This document shows positions 26,723 through 39,788 of a stretch of 64,000 bases of DNA, piece by piece; the stretch's first letter is position 1, and each line of letters begins with the position of its first letter. Made by a program: the position numbers and the translations under genes. Source of the DNA: an uncultured Lachnospiraceae bacterium (GTDB lineage: Bacteria; Bacillota; Clostridia; Lachnospirales; Lachnospiraceae); assembly GCA_946615865.1 (NCBI GenBank), contig CAMOIJ010000007.1:1-64000 (forward strand). The letters are read 5' to 3'. Under the pieces are notes generated by a model, which was given only the letters and a program-made list of their open reading frames with translations, was not told the origin of the DNA and ran no database searches.

Positions 26723-26857
26723 TCAAACGGTTAATTTCTTTCTGCCCTTAGCTCTTCTGGCTGCGAGAACCTTTCTTCCACCGGGTGTGCTCATTCTGGA
26801 TCTGAAGCCATGAACCTTAAAGCGCTGTCTTTTCTTGGGCTGATATGTCATTTTCAT
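26723..26857 (-). CDS. rpmH: 50S ribosomal protein L34
   Basis: A 44-residue very basic ribosomal protein, [18 protein letters not shown] followed by an Arg/Lys-rich end KGRKKLTV. The sequence and length are typical. AAGGAGG lies before the ATG and a strong promoter lies at 27009-27037. First gene of the leftward operon from the origin. Confidence 0.98.
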   Translation of the reverse strand: MKMTYQPKKRQRFKVHGFRSRMSTPGGRKVLAARRAKGRKKLTV

Positions 26858-27008
26858 GTATGGTATCCTCCTTAATCAAGTTGATTTCCACTTTCATTAA
26901 TAATTACCTAAAGATGTGCGGGTAAACCGCCGCCCTAAAAAGAGAAATCTTCACAGGCAGTTCCTCCTGCGGGCCATCCGGCTGCTCTGTGTGGTAAACA
27001 GCATTCTT

Positions 27009-27037
27009 ATTATATAGATATTCACTCCCGCGGTCAA
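27009..27037 (-). promoter_or_regulatory. rpmH promoter
   Basis: On the minus strand TTGACC, a 17-base spacer and TATAAT, an almost ideal sigma-A promoter, 150 bases upstream of the rpmH start. Confidence 0.8.
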
Positions 27038-27129
27038 GTAAAACTTATTGAAAACCCTTTATTTACAGGCTTTTTGGGCAATCTATATATTGATTTTCAA
27101 AATTTTTTTTCTCTAGATATTGGGGTACC

Positions 27130-27365
27130 CATGGTTATCCACATTTCCACATTGTTACTATCCATATATCCACATTTTGTGGAAAATATGTGGATAACCC
27201 CGATTTTTAGCCCTTTTTTATCCACAAAGAGGCTTATTTGGCTCATTTTTCCTATCATTGAGATAGTGGATTTTTTATTACATTAATTGTTATCCACAAT
27301 CTTATCAACATTTTTCTTCAATTTGACAAATTTGAAGAATTTTTACATTTATATTAAAATACTCA
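27130..27365. other. Chromosomal origin oriC, upstream part
   Basis: Four perfect DnaA boxes TTATCCACA lie at 27135-27143, 27189-27197 (reverse), 27218-27226 and 27290-27298. Near matches are at 27166-27174 (ATATCCACA) and 27302-27310 (TTATCAACA). A run rich in A and T from 27311 to 27365 follows, suited to strand opening. It sits between divergent rpmH and dnaA, the standard Bacillota position. Confidence 0.9.
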
Positions 27366-27549
27366 TTACCACATGATGGGGGTTCAGGGCCGGAAAGCGC
27401 GAAGCTCAGGCCTCTCATGTGCAAAGTAAAATTCCCCGGGCACAATGTTTTGAACAGAGTTTCTTCTTATTTAATAACATGCTTCAATAACAGACTAAGA
27501 TCATCCCGGAAGAAGATAGTTAATAATAAATTTCAGGCGGTGGTAAATT

Positions 27550-28917
27550 ATGAACAACGAGATCATCAAACAGAGCTGGCAGAATATTAAAGAACATATC
27601 CGTGATAATTACGGTCTCAGCAATATTTCCTACAAAACCTGGATCGAGGACCTTGAGATTGCGCGTATCAATGATCACCTGGTCGTCATCAGAATCCCTT
27701 CGGACAATCAGTTTAAGCTCACCTATATTTCAAAGAATTACATCGACTTTTTTAAGGTGACCATATCAGAGCTGCTCGGAGAGGAATATGACGTAAACTT
27801 CATTCTCAATCAGGAGGAGAAAGTACCCGCAGCCAGAGAGCCGGCTCCTGTTAAGTCAGCGGACCGCGCCAAAATAGAGGACGCCCATTTAAATCCCAAG
27901 TACCGGTTTGATACCTTTATCGTCGGAAGCAACAACATGTTCGCTCACTCCGCGTGTCTTGCTGTTTCCGAATCACCCGGAAATACCTATAATCCTCTGT
28001 TCCTTTACGGAGGGGCGGGACTTGGCAAGACCCACCTTATGCACTCTGTAGGACACTTTATATTGGAACAGAATCCTAATATGAGAGTTCTGTACGTGAC
28101 ATCGGAGCAGTTTACCAACGAGGTGATCGAATCTATTCGAAGCGGCAACTCTTCCTCAATGGCCAGGCTTCGTGACAAGTACCGCACAGTAGATGTTCTT
28201 CTGATCGACGATATCCAGTTTATTATAGGTAAAGAATCCACCCAGGAGGAATTCTTCCACACCTTCAATGAGCTTCATCAGGCAGGTAAACAGATCGTTC
28301 TCTCCTCAGACCGTCCCCCCAAGGAAATGGAGACCCTGGACGAGAGATTCCGTTCCCGTTTCGAGTGGGGCCTGATCGCTGATATCCAGCCTCCGAGTTA
28401 CGAGACCAGAATGGCCATCCTGAGAAAGAATGTGGAAAACTCCCACTTCAATGTGGACGATCAGGTTCTTGAATACATCGCTACCAATATTAAATCCAAT
28501 ATCCGTGAGCTTGAGGGAGCCATCAAGAAGATCACTGCTTATTCCAGACTTAATAATGTAGAGATCACTACTGAAAACGCCAAGGAAGCTCTCAAGGATA
28601 TGATCTATCCCGAAAAGAATGATGTAGTAACTCCTGACAGGATCATGAGCGTTGTCTGCGATCACTACGGCGTTAAGCCCGCGGCGATCATGTCCCAGAA
28701 GAAAGACAGCGAGATCGTCATACCCAGGCAGGTCATCATGTATCTGTGTAAGAATTATACGGATATCACCTATGACGCGATCGCCAAGATGCTCGGCAAA
28801 AAGGATCACTCCACCATCATGCACGGGGCCAATAAGATCAAGAACGATCTGTCCGATAACGATGAACTCAAGGGCAATATCGAAGTGATCCTCAAAAAGC
28901 TCAACGTCAAAGCCTGA
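27550..28917 (+). CDS. dnaA: Chromosomal replication initiator DnaA
   Basis: A 455-residue initiator. Domain I (about 1-85) begins IIKQSWQNIKEHIRDNYG; a short linker is followed by the AAA+ core at FIVGSNNMFAHSACLAV with Walker A GGAGLGKTHLMHSVG and Walker B VLLIDDIQFI. Domain IV has the DNA-binding signature DHSTIMHGANKI. It binds the boxes on both sides of the gene and probably autoregulates. GGCGGTGG precedes the ATG. Confidence 0.98.
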   Translation: MNNEIIKQSWQNIKEHIRDNYGLSNISYKTWIEDLEIARINDHLVVIRIPSDNQFKLTYISKNYIDFFKVTISELLGEEYDVNFILNQEEKVPAAREPAPVKSADRAKIEDAHLNPKYRFDTFIVGSNNMFAHSACLAVSESPGNTYNPLFLYGGAGLGKTHLMHSVGHFILEQNPNMRVLYVTSEQFTNEVIESIRSGNSSSMARLRDKYRTVDVLLIDDIQFIIGKESTQEEFFHTFNELHQAGKQIVLSSDRPPKEMETLDERFRSRFEWGLIADIQPPSYETRMAILRKNVENSHFNVDDQVLEYIATNIKSNIRELEGAIKKITAYSRLNNVEITTENAKEALKDMIYPEKNDVVTPDRIMSVVCDHYGVKPAAIMSQKKDSEIVIPRQVIMYLCKNYTDITYDAIAKMLGKKDHSTIMHGANKIKNDLSDNDELKGNIEVILKKLNVKA

Positions 28918-28920
28918 GAA

Positions 28921-29143
28921 TGTGGACAGGTCTGTGGATTGCCTGCGGAAACTCCGAGGATTCAATGTGCAACATGTGGATAGTGCTAATTTGCCGTTTT
29001 AAGCCGTTTTGTACTTACCCACGTACACCTATTTGGGACTGTGGACAGAAAATTGGTTTTACACCGTAAAATCGCAGTCATTTCCACACCGTTTCATTGT
29101 AATTTAAGTCGAAAAATACTATAATTAAGAGTGGTTATCCACA
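28921..29143. other. Second DnaA-box cluster between dnaA and dnaN
   Basis: A perfect box TTATCCACA at 29135-29143 and reverse near-matches TGTGGACAG (28921), TGTGGATTG (28933), TGTGGATAG (28975) and TGTGGACAG (29040). With the upstream cluster this forms a bipartite origin of the Bacillus type, with dnaA in the middle. The 333-base gap holds no gene. Confidence 0.75.
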
Positions 29144-29250
29144 TTTTCACAAGCTCTATATACTAAGATTACTATATTATCTTTACTATTACGCGCACGG
29201 AGAACTGACGGAGATAGCCACTTACCAAATGCGGAAGGAACAGGAATTTT

Positions 29251-30357
29251 ATGGAACTGAGAATTGCTAAATCTTATCTTTCACAGGGAATACAGATCGT
29301 CTCCAAGGCTGTACCCAGCAAGACAACAATGTCTATTCTTGAATGCATCCTGATCGATGCCTCCGGAAATGATATCAGACTCATTGCCAACGATATGGAA
29401 CTGGGTATTGAGACAAAGGTTGCAGGACTGATCTTATCAAGAGGTATAATTGCTGTCGATGCTCAGATCTTCTCCAGCATTGTCAGGAAGCTTCCTGATG
29501 ACGATGTTGTGATCTTCACCGAAGGAGAAAAGATCACCATTACATGTCAGAAGGCAAAGTTTACGATCCTTGGCAAAGACGGAGCGGATTTTGCATATCT
29601 TCCCGAGATTGAGAAGAAGAATGAAGTTAAAGTTTCTCAGTTTACTCTCAGAGATCTGATCAACAGAACTATCTTTTCCATTTCAGGAAATGAGAGCAGC
29701 GGCATGATGACCGGCGAGCTCATGGAAATCAGGGATAACAGGCTCAGAATGGTCGCTCTGGATGGACACAGGATTGCGATCCGCAATGTGGAACTCAGCA
29801 ATTCTTATGAGGACAGGAAGGTCATCGTTCCCGGAAAGACTCTCAATGAGATCAGCAAGATCCTCTCCGGCGATACGGATAAGTTCGTGAACATCTATTT
29901 CACAGAGAAGCATGCTCTGTTTGAGTTTGACGATACGATCGTAGTTTCCAGACTGATCGAGGGTGAATACTACAGGATCGACAAGATGCTTTCCAGCAGC
30001 TACCAGACCAGAGTCAACGTACAGAGGAAAGAGTTCCTGAGCTGTATCGACAGAGCCACTCTTCTTGTGAAGGAAGAGGATAAGAAGCCTGTCATTATCA
30101 TGATCAGCGATGACAACATGGAGATGAAGATCAACACTACTCTGGGAAGCATGGATGAAGTGATCGAGATCACCAAGGATGGCGCCGACATGAATATCGG
30201 CTTCAATCCCAAGTTCCTCATTGACGCTCTCAGAGCTATTGACAGCGAGGAGATCACGCTCTATCTTGTCAGCCCCAAGGCTCCCTGCTTTATCAGAGAC
30301 GCGGAGGAGACTTACTGCTATCTGATCCTTCCCGTTAATTTCATTACAATTGATTGA
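29251..30357 (+). CDS. dnaN: DNA polymerase III sliding clamp (beta subunit)
   Basis: A 368-residue ring-forming clamp with three similar domains. It begins MELRIAKSYLSQGIQIVSKA and ends with the canonical CYLILPVNF-type C-terminus that forms the peptide-binding pocket. KTTMSILECILIDA and LMEIRDNRLRMVALDGHRIA mark domains one and two. GGAAGG precedes the ATG. Confidence 0.97.
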   Translation: MELRIAKSYLSQGIQIVSKAVPSKTTMSILECILIDASGNDIRLIANDMELGIETKVAGLILSRGIIAVDAQIFSSIVRKLPDDDVVIFTEGEKITITCQKAKFTILGKDGADFAYLPEIEKKNEVKVSQFTLRDLINRTIFSISGNESSGMMTGELMEIRDNRLRMVALDGHRIAIRNVELSNSYEDRKVIVPGKTLNEISKILSGDTDKFVNIYFTEKHALFEFDDTIVVSRLIEGEYYRIDKMLSSSYQTRVNVQRKEFLSCIDRATLLVKEEDKKPVIIMISDDNMEMKINTTLGSMDEVIEITKDGADMNIGFNPKFLIDALRAIDSEEITLYLVSPKAPCFIRDAEETYCYLILPVNFITID

Positions 30358-30395
30358 TATTTTGCCAAAATATAGGGAAAGTAAGGAAACAGAGA

Positions 30396-30608
30396 ATGGA
30401 TCTTGAAATCAGAGATGAATTTATCAAACTCGGCCAGGCTCTGAAGCTTGCCGGGATCGCGGCCTCAGGAATTGAGGCCAAGATGCTTATAGAAGACGGT
30501 GTAGTTCTTGTCAACGGTGAGACGGAGACAAGAAGGGGGAAGAAACTCAGAGACGGGGATACTGTTTCCGTGCAGGGAAATTCCTTCACAGTCAAAGCAT
30601 CGGAGTAA
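30396..30608 (+). CDS. yaaA: S4-domain RNA-binding protein YaaA
   Basis: A 70-residue protein that is almost entirely an S4 fold: IKLGQALKLAGIAASGIEAK, LIEDGVVLVNGETETRRGKK and VSVQGNSFTV. It always lies between dnaN and recF in this gene order and is thought to bind RNA or ribosomes. The ATG at 30396 fits the family start (MDLEIRDEFIKL) and has AAGGAAA upstream; an earlier ATG overlaps the dnaN stop. Confidence 0.92.
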   Translation: MDLEIRDEFIKLGQALKLAGIAASGIEAKMLIEDGVVLVNGETETRRGKKLRDGDTVSVQGNSFTVKASE

Positions 30609-30617
30609 GGCACTTTT

Positions 30618-33696
<3,079 letters not shown>

Positions 33697-33720
33697 AGCA
33701 GATTAAAAGAAAGGTTCGAC

Positions 33721-36222
33721 ATGGAAGAAACTATTTTTGACAGAATACAGGAAGTCGATCTTCAAAAGACTATGGAGACTTCTTATATCGACTATGCGAT
33801 GAGCGTCATTGCGTCCAGAGCGCTTCCGGATGTAAGAGACGGTCTCAAGCCGGTACAGAGAAGAATCCTCTACGCCATGAGTGAACTGAACAACGGTCCC
33901 GACAAGCCGCACAGAAAATGTGCCCGTATTGTCGGCGATACGATGGGTAAATATCATCCTCATGGAGACAGCTCGATCTACGGATCTCTTGTAAATATGG
34001 CTCAGCCCTGGTCCATGCGCTACACATTGGTGGATGGTCACGGCAACTTTGGCTCAGTGGACGGCGACGGCGCTGCGGCTATGCGATATACAGAGGCCAG
34101 GCTCACCAAGATCTCCATGGAGATGCTCTCTGAGATCGGAAAGAATACGGTAGATTTTGTTCCCAACTTCGATGAGACGGAGAAAGAACCTTCTGTGCTG
34201 CCCAGCCGCTTCCCTAATCTTCTGGTGAACGGTACCACCGGTATTGCAGTAGGTATGGCAACCAATATCCCGCCCCACAACCTCAGAGAAGTCGTGGAGG
34301 CAGTGGTAAAGATCATCGACAACCGCGTTGAAGAGGACAGAGATACTGATATCGAGGAAATCCTGCCGATTGTTAAGGCACCTGATTTCCCCACCGGCGG
34401 CATCATCATGGGAACCGCGGGCGCGCAGGAAGCATACAGAACAGGACGCGGCAAAGTAGTGACAAGAGCTGTCACAAATATCGAACCCATGAACAACGGC
34501 AAGAGCCGTATTGTGGTCACAGAACTTCCTTATCTTGTCAATAAGGCCAACCTGATCCAGAAGATCGCGGAACTGGTCAAAAATAAGAAGATCGAGGGAA
34601 TTACCGATCTGCGCGACGAGTCTGACCGCGAAGGAATGAGAGTGGTCATTGAGCTCAGGCACGATGCAAACGCCAACATCGTTCTGAACCAGCTCTTCAA
34701 ACATACACAACTTCAGGATACCTTCGGCATCACAATGCTTGCCCTGGTGAATAACCAGCCCAAAGTCATGAACATCAAAGATATGCTGATGCACTATCTG
34801 CGTCATCAGGAAGATGTCGTGACCAGAAGGACTCAGTATGACCTGAACAAGGCCGAAGAGAGAGACCATATCTTACAGGGATTGCTGATCGCTCTCGACA
34901 ACATCGACGAAGTTGTAAAGATCATTCGTGAGAGCGCCAATGTACAGGAAGCCAAGAACAGGCTGACAGAGCGGTTTGGTCTAGACGATGTTCAGGCCCA
35001 GGCGATCGTAGATATGCGCCTGCGCGCTCTGACAGGTTTGGAAAGAGAGAAACTGGAGAAGGAGCATCAGGAACTCCTTGCCAGAATAGCTGAACTCAAA
35101 GCGATCCTCGCGGACCACAATAAACTTCTTCTTGTCATCAAGGATGAGATCAATGTCATTGCAGAAAAGTTCGGCGACGACAGAAGAAGCAAGATCGATC
35201 AGAATTTTGCCGACATCGCTACTGAAGATCTGATCCCTAATGTCAATACAGTCATAGCGATGACTTCTCTCGGATACATCAAGAGAATGACAGTGGACAA
35301 CTTCAAGGTCCAGAACCGCGGCGGACGCGGCATCAAGGGCGTTCAGAAGATCGACAATGACTATATTGAGGATCTTCTGATGACAAGAACTCATGATACG
35401 ATCATGTTCTTCACGAGCCTTGGCCGTGTCTACAGTATGAAGGCCTACAAGATCCCGGAGGCGAGCCGGACGGCGAGAGGTACCGCGATCATAAATCTCC
35501 TGGAACTGAATCCGGGAGAAAAGGTCACAGCGATCATACCGATCCTTCACTACGATAAAGAGGCCAATCTCTTTATGGTGACTAAAAAGGGCATCATCAA
35601 GAAGACAGCGATCACTGAGTACTCCAATATCCGCAGAAGCGGTATTATAGCGATCAACCTCAGGGAAGACGATGAGCTGATCGAAGTGAAGCAGACGACT
35701 CCTGAAAATGACATCTTCCTTGTCACGAAGAAGGGTATGTGCATTCGCTTCCAGGAGAAATCAGTCAGAGCTCTCGGACGCACGGCAATGGGCGTCATCG
35801 GTATGAATCTGGATGAAGACGATGAGATCGTAGGAATGCAGATCGACACGCAGGGCGATTCTCTTCTTTTCGCGTCTGAATACGGCATGGGCAAGAGAAC
35901 GGCTCTCTCCGAGTTCAAGGTACAAAACAGAGGCGGAAAGGGCGTCAAGTGTTATAACGTAACAGATAAGACCGGTTATCTGATCGGCGTCAAAGCTGTC
36001 ACGGATGAGCACGAGATCATGATGATCAACTCCGCGGGTATCATCATACAGATCAGGGCTTGTGAATTGAAGAATATAGGAAGGATCACATCCGGAGTCA
36101 AGATGATGAATCTCGACGAAGGCGTCAAGGTCGTCAAGATCGCCAAGGTCCGCAGCAGCGAGGAAGAGGAGATTGAAGAGACTGTAGAAGACAATCCTGA
36201 AGAAGAAACTTCGGAAGAATAA
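33721..36222 (+). CDS. gyrA: DNA gyrase subunit A
   Basis: An 833-residue DNA cleavage subunit. The catalytic Tyr is in [10 protein letters not shown]. The quinolone region reads [13 protein letters not shown]: Ser84 matches E. coli Ser83, and Gly88 stands where E. coli has Asp87 and B. subtilis Glu. The six-bladed C-terminal domain carries the GyrA box as [10 protein letters not shown] and a second copy QNRGGKGVK. The end is Glu-rich. GyrA wraps DNA for negative supercoiling. Confidence 0.97.
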   Translation: MEETIFDRIQEVDLQKTMETSYIDYAMSVIASRALPDVRDGLKPVQRRILYAMSELNNGPDKPHRKCARIVGDTMGKYHPHGDSSIYGSLVNMAQPWSMRYTLVDGHGNFGSVDGDGAAAMRYTEARLTKISMEMLSEIGKNTVDFVPNFDETEKEPSVLPSRFPNLLVNGTTGIAVGMATNIPPHNLREVVEAVVKIIDNRVEEDRDTDIEEILPIVKAPDFPTGGIIMGTAGAQEAYRTGRGKVVTRAVTNIEPMNNGKSRIVVTELPYLVNKANLIQKIAELVKNKKIEGITDLRDESDREGMRVVIELRHDANANIVLNQLFKHTQLQDTFGITMLALVNNQPKVMNIKDMLMHYLRHQEDVVTRRTQYDLNKAEERDHILQGLLIALDNIDEVVKIIRESANVQEAKNRLTERFGLDDVQAQAIVDMRLRALTGLEREKLEKEHQELLARIAELKAILADHNKLLLVIKDEINVIAEKFGDDRRSKIDQNFADIATEDLIPNVNTVIAMTSLGYIKRMTVDNFKVQNRGGRGIKGVQKIDNDYIEDLLMTRTHDTIMFFTSLGRVYSMKAYKIPEASRTARGTAIINLLELNPGEKVTAIIPILHYDKEANLFMVTKKGIIKKTAITEYSNIRRSGIIAINLREDDELIEVKQTTPENDIFLVTKKGMCIRFQEKSVRALGRTAMGVIGMNLDEDDEIVGMQIDTQGDSLLFASEYGMGKRTALSEFKVQNRGGKGVKCYNVTDKTGYLIGVKAVTDEHEIMMINSAGIIIQIRACELKNIGRITSGVKMMNLDEGVKVVKIAKVRSSEEEEIEETVEDNPEEETSEE

Positions 36223-36245
36223 AACCATTAACCAGATTACTAAGT

Positions 36246-36290
36246 AAGCTCAATTTGCAGATTATATGCAGATTGAGCTTATTTTTTGTT
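36246..36290 (+). terminator. Terminator after gyrA
   Basis: The arms AAGCTCAATTTGCAG and TGCAGATTGAGCTT are followed by ATTTTTTGTTT, 24 bases past the gyrA stop. Confidence 0.9.
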
Positions 36291-36346
36291 TATTTGTACA
36301 AAAACTTTGTGTCTAAATCAAGTTATATTTGTCTAATTGTGTTAAT

Positions 36347-36430
36347 TTAAACTAACCTGAATAGTTGGTATAATCTAACTAGGTTAAATAAGTATAACTT
36401 AGTTGTTTCATGCTAACTGAATTGAGTTAG
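36347..36430 (+). promoter_or_regulatory. feo operon promoter with two dyads
   Basis: TTAAAC, a 16-base spacer and TATAAT (36369-36374) form a promoter 101 bases before the first feoA. A dyad TAACTAGGTTA at 36376-36386 starts right after the -10 element, and a second, CTAACT-GAATTG-AGTTAG, lies at 36413-36430. TAAC/GTTA half sites recall DtxR/IdeR-type iron repressor sites, so iron repression is likely; the regulator is not in the window. Confidence 0.5.
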
Positions 36431-36474
36431 TTCAAGTCATAAATTTGATACATCTTAGGGAAAGGACGGTACAA

Positions 36475-36687
36475 ATGATGCCATTAGTAATGGGAGATTC
36501 AGGACAGGCATATGAAATTAAAAGAATAGGTGGAAATGATGAAGTGAGAACTCATCTGGCTTCTATGGGATTTGTTCCCGGAGCGAAAGTGACTCTTGTC
36601 TCCGTCAACAATGGAAGTGTGATCGTCAATGTTAAGAATGTCAGAGTCGGGATCAGCGATGTGCTGGCAAGGAGAATTATGATCTGA
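36475..36687 (+). CDS. feoA: FeoA-domain protein, first copy
   Basis: A 70-residue SH3-like FeoA protein: KRIGGNDEVRTHLASMGFVP, GAKVTLVSVNNGSVIVNV and a hydrophobic end VGISDVLARRIMI. FeoA is a small cytosolic partner of FeoB in ferrous iron uptake. The ATG at 36475 has AAAGGA nearby; an upstream GTG/ATG-like extension is not supported. It is the first gene of a five-gene operon. Confidence 0.9.
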   Translation: MMPLVMGDSGQAYEIKRIGGNDEVRTHLASMGFVPGAKVTLVSVNNGSVIVNVKNVRVGISDVLARRIMI

Positions 36688-36731
36688 TAAAAGCGCTGAA
36701 AGCGTTTCTATACAAAGAGGAGGAAATGTAA

Positions 36732-36956
36732 ATGAGAACACTCAAAGATGTGCAGGTCGGAGAGACGGTAAAGGTAGTCAAGCTCCACGGAACAGGCGCT
36801 GTAAAGCGCAGGATCATGGATATGGGAATCACAAAAGGTGCTGAGATCTATGTCCGCAAGGTCGCTCCTTTGGGAGATCCTGTGGAAGTAAATGTAAGAG
36901 GTTATGAGCTCACGGTCAGACGCGCGGATGCGGAGATGGTGGAGATCACAGACTAA
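36732..36956 (+). CDS. feoA: FeoA-domain protein, second copy
   Basis: A 74-residue FeoA protein with VKVVKLHGTGAVKRRIMDMG, ITKGAEIYVRKVAPLGDPV and VNVRGYELTVRRADAEMVEI, closer to the standard FeoA sequence than the first copy. AGGAGG precedes the ATG. Tandem feoA genes before feoB are common in Clostridia. Confidence 0.93.
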   Translation: MRTLKDVQVGETVKVVKLHGTGAVKRRIMDMGITKGAEIYVRKVAPLGDPVEVNVRGYELTVRRADAEMVEITD

Positions 36957-36992
36957 ACAGTAATTTAAATAAAACTGAAAGAGGTGAAGATA

Positions 36993-39134
36993 ATGAGTCT
37001 CAGAATTGCACTCGCGGGTAATCCGAACAGCGGAAAAACAACGTTATTTAACGCCCTTACAGGTTCCACACAGTATGTGGGAAACTGGCCGGGCGTTACA
37101 GTAGAAAAGAAAGAGGGTAAGTATAAGAAGCAGAAGGATGTCATCATTACTGACCTTCCCGGCATCTATTCTTTGTCTCCTTATACACTTGAAGAAGTTG
37201 TAGCAAGAAATTATCTCCTTAAGGAGAAGCCTGACGCGATCCTCAATATTGTGGATGCGACAAACCTTGAGAGAAACCTTTATCTGACTACCCAGTGTAT
37301 GGAACTGGGCATTCCGGTAGTGATCGCGCTTAATATGATGGATATCATCGAGAAGAACGGCGATCATATCAATGTCAAAAAACTGTCTGAGAAGCTGGGT
37401 GTGGAGATCGTTGAAATCTCTGCTCTGAAAGGAACCGGCGTTGATAAGGCAGCTGAAGCGGCGATCAGTGCTGCAAAGAAGAAAATCGCACCCGCTGCCC
37501 CTAAGTTCAGCGGAGAAGTTGAGCAGGTTCTTGACAGTCTGCGTCCGGTCCTCAGCGGTGTTCATGCAGATAAGCAGCGCTGGTACGAGATCAAGGTCTT
37601 TGAGAGAGACGAGAAGATCGGCGATCAGATCACCTATGATAAAGCAGCCGCAGAGAAGATCATCAAAGCAGCTGAAGAGAAGATGGATGATGATTCCGAG
37701 AGCATCATCACCAATGAGAGATATGAGTTTATCACAGGTCTTCTTGAAGGCAGTTATGAGAAGAAGAATGCGGGAAATATGACGATCTCCGATAAGATCG
37801 ACCGCGTTGTCACTAACAGATGGCTTGCGATCCCGATTTTCCTTTTGGTAATGTGGGTCGTCTATTTCCTGGCAATTAACACGATCGGTGCCATGGGAAC
37901 AGACTGGGTCAACGATGTCCTGTTTGGTGAGATCGTTCCCGGTGCAGTCGAAGGATTCCTGGACAGCATCGGCACGGCGGACTGGCTCAAGGGACTGATC
38001 CTGGATGGTATTGTGGCCGGTGTTGGCGCCGTTCTCGGTTTCCTGCCTCAGATGATCGTCCTGTTCATCTGCCTGGCCTTCCTTGAGGGCTGCGGCTACA
38101 TGGCGAGAATCGCTTTCATCATGGACCGTATTTTCAGAAGATTCGGTCTTTCCGGAAAGTCCTTCATCCCTATGATGGTAGGAACAGGCTGCGGTGTTCC
38201 CGGCGTCATGGCTTCCCGTACCATCGAGAATGAGAGAGACCGCCGCATGACGATCATGACCACAACTTTCATTCCCTGCGGAGCCAAGCTTCCCATCATC
38301 GGTCTGATTGCGGGCGCTCTGTTCGGAAACAGCGCGCTGATCGGCTGGAGTGCATACGTCGTAGGTATCGCGGCTATCGTAATTTCCGGTATTATCCTCA
38401 AGAAGACTAAGATGTTCGCAGGTGACCCTGCTCCCTTCGTAATGGAGCTGCCCGCATACCACATTCCCACATTTTCCAGTGTGTTCCACAGTGTCTGGGA
38501 GAGAGCATCCTCCTTTGTCAAAAAAGCGGGAACTGTCATTCTTCTGGCAACTATTCTGGTATGGTTCATGTCCAGCTTCGGTTTCTATGAGGGCGCTTTC
38601 CAGATGCTTCCCGAGGAAGACTTCATGGAGCACTCCATTCTGGCAGCACTTGGAAATACAGTCGCATGGATCTTCGCACCTCTGGGGTGGGGTTCCTGGA
38701 AGCCCGCAGTGGCAGCAGTCACAGGCCTGATCGCTAAGGAAAACGTCGTAGGTACCTTCGGTATTCTCTACAAGTACGGCGAAGTCTCCGAGATGGGCGA
38801 AGAGATCTGGGCAAACCTTCAGGCAGATATGTCTGCGCTGGCAGGCTACAGCTTCCTGGTATTTAACCTTCTGTGCGCACCCTGCTTCGCGGCGATCGGT
38901 GCGATCAAGAGAGAGATGAACAACGCCAAGTGGACATGGTTCGCGATCGGTTATCAGTGCGGTTTCGCTTATCTGGCATCCTTGTGCATCTATCAGATCG
39001 GCAGCGCTGTTACCGGCAATATGAACATTATTGGCCTGATCGTATCCCTGGTAGTCCTTGGCGGAACTCTCTATATGCTGTTCAAGCCTTATAAAGAGTC
39101 CACGACGCTGAAGGCTGACGTGGCAAAGATCTGA
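36993..39134 (+). CDS. feoB: Ferrous iron transporter FeoB
   Basis: A 713-residue Fe(II) permease. The N-terminal G domain has GNPNSGKTTLFNALTG, DLPGIYSLSPYT and the NMMD base-recognition motif. A GDI-like helical spacer (about 170-270) precedes the membrane part, whose Gate motifs include MIVLFICLAFLEGCGYMARI with the conserved Cys, and MMVGTGCGVPGVMASRTIEN. The ATG at 36993 follows GAGGTGAAGATA; a GTG three codons earlier overlaps that site. A long antisense open frame covers the gene but is a shadow. Confidence 0.97.
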   Translation: MSLRIALAGNPNSGKTTLFNALTGSTQYVGNWPGVTVEKKEGKYKKQKDVIITDLPGIYSLSPYTLEEVVARNYLLKEKPDAILNIVDATNLERNLYLTTQCMELGIPVVIALNMMDIIEKNGDHINVKKLSEKLGVEIVEISALKGTGVDKAAEAAISAAKKKIAPAAPKFSGEVEQVLDSLRPVLSGVHADKQRWYEIKVFERDEKIGDQITYDKAAAEKIIKAAEEKMDDDSESIITNERYEFITGLLEGSYEKKNAGNMTISDKIDRVVTNRWLAIPIFLLVMWVVYFLAINTIGAMGTDWVNDVLFGEIVPGAVEGFLDSIGTADWLKGLILDGIVAGVGAVLGFLPQMIVLFICLAFLEGCGYMARIAFIMDRIFRRFGLSGKSFIPMMVGTGCGVPGVMASRTIENERDRRMTIMTTTFIPCGAKLPIIGLIAGALFGNSALIGWSAYVVGIAAIVISGIILKKTKMFAGDPAPFVMELPAYHIPTFSSVFHSVWERASSFVKKAGTVILLATILVWFMSSFGFYEGAFQMLPEEDFMEHSILAALGNTVAWIFAPLGWGSWKPAVAAVTGLIAKENVVGTFGILYKYGEVSEMGEEIWANLQADMSALAGYSFLVFNLLCAPCFAAIGAIKREMNNAKWTWFAIGYQCGFAYLASLCIYQIGSAVTGNMNIIGLIVSLVVLGGTLYMLFKPYKESTTLKADVAKI

Positions 39135-39159
39135 AAATAGTAAGTAAATGTATAGAAAG

Positions 39160-39200
39160 CATGCTAAAATACTGCCAAGGCAGTATTTTGGCATGTTTTT
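39160..39200 (+). terminator. Hairpin after feoB
   Basis: A 17-base stem CATGCTAAAATACTGCC with one T-G pair, a 2-base loop, and TTTTT after it. It lies before the small Cys-rich gene, so the last two genes of the cluster may be made at a lower level or by read-through. Confidence 0.85.
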
Positions 39201-39218
39201 AAAAGGTAAGGTGAGAGC

Positions 39219-39422
39219 ATGGAATGGCTTTCTGCAAATATGGGCACGATCGTGGTCAGTCTGATCCTGATCGCCATCGTGATCTGGGATATTAAGAAAA
39301 TTATAAGCGACAGAAAGAAGGGCGTTAAGTCCTGCGGCATGAACTGCCCGGGCTGCACCGGAAGCTGTTCGAATACGGAGATTCCTGAGAGATTCAGGGC
39401 AAAAAAAGGAAAAAAGAATTAG
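39219..39422 (+). CDS. FeoB-associated Cys-rich membrane protein
   Basis: A 67-residue protein. An N-terminal membrane span (TIVVSLILIAIVIWDI) is followed by a cytosolic Cys-rich segment SCGMNCPGCTGSC. This matches the FeoB_associated family (PF12669), regularly found next to feoB in Bacillota and possibly a metal-binding accessory. GGTGAGAGC precedes the ATG. Confidence 0.9.
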   Translation: MEWLSANMGTIVVSLILIAIVIWDIKKIISDRKKGVKSCGMNCPGCTGSCSNTEIPERFRAKKGKKN

Positions 39423-39423
39423 A

Positions 39424-39786
39424 ATGAATGCAAGTACACTGATAGTTCTTCTTATTGTCATCGTTATTGCTGCTTTTGCGATGAGGAACAGTATCGGACA
39501 TTTTAAAGGAGAAGGAGGATGCTGCGGAGGCGGTGAGACTATTCTTCCGGATGAAAAGGAACTGGCCGGAACCAAGATCGGTGAGAAGACGGTACATATC
39601 GAGGGAATGCACTGCGAGAACTGCAAGAACCGTGTGGAGCGGGCAATCAACCGCATAGACGGAGCAGTGGGTAAAGTCAATCTGAAGAAAAACATCGCCG
39701 TTGTCTCTTTTGACAGAGAAGTATCGGATGAGGAGATCAGAAAGGCAGTTGAAGAGCAGGACTACAAAGTTCTCTCAATTGAGTGA
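39424..39786 (+). CDS. Membrane-anchored heavy-metal-binding (HMA) protein
   Basis: A 120-residue protein with an N-terminal membrane span (LIVLLIVIVIAAFAM), a Cys/Gly cluster GGCCGGG, then an HMA domain with the metal motif GMHCENC at about residue 61. It resembles copper chaperone domains but is tethered to the membrane and sits at the end of the feo cluster, one base after the Cys-rich gene. The metal it carries is not known; the neighbours suggest iron or a linked metal. Confidence 0.85.
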   Translation: MNASTLIVLLIVIVIAAFAMRNSIGHFKGEGGCCGGGETILPDEKELAGTKIGEKTVHIEGMHCENCKNRVERAINRIDGAVGKVNLKKNIAVVSFDREVSDEEIRKAVEEQDYKVLSIE

Positions 39787-39788
39787 TT

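Noticed and set aside
37044..39695. An 883-codon open frame on the minus strand opposite feoB
   Set aside because: It is fully antisense to an unambiguous FeoB gene, has no ribosome binding site or recognisable domain, and long stop-free antisense frames arise from the codon bias here.
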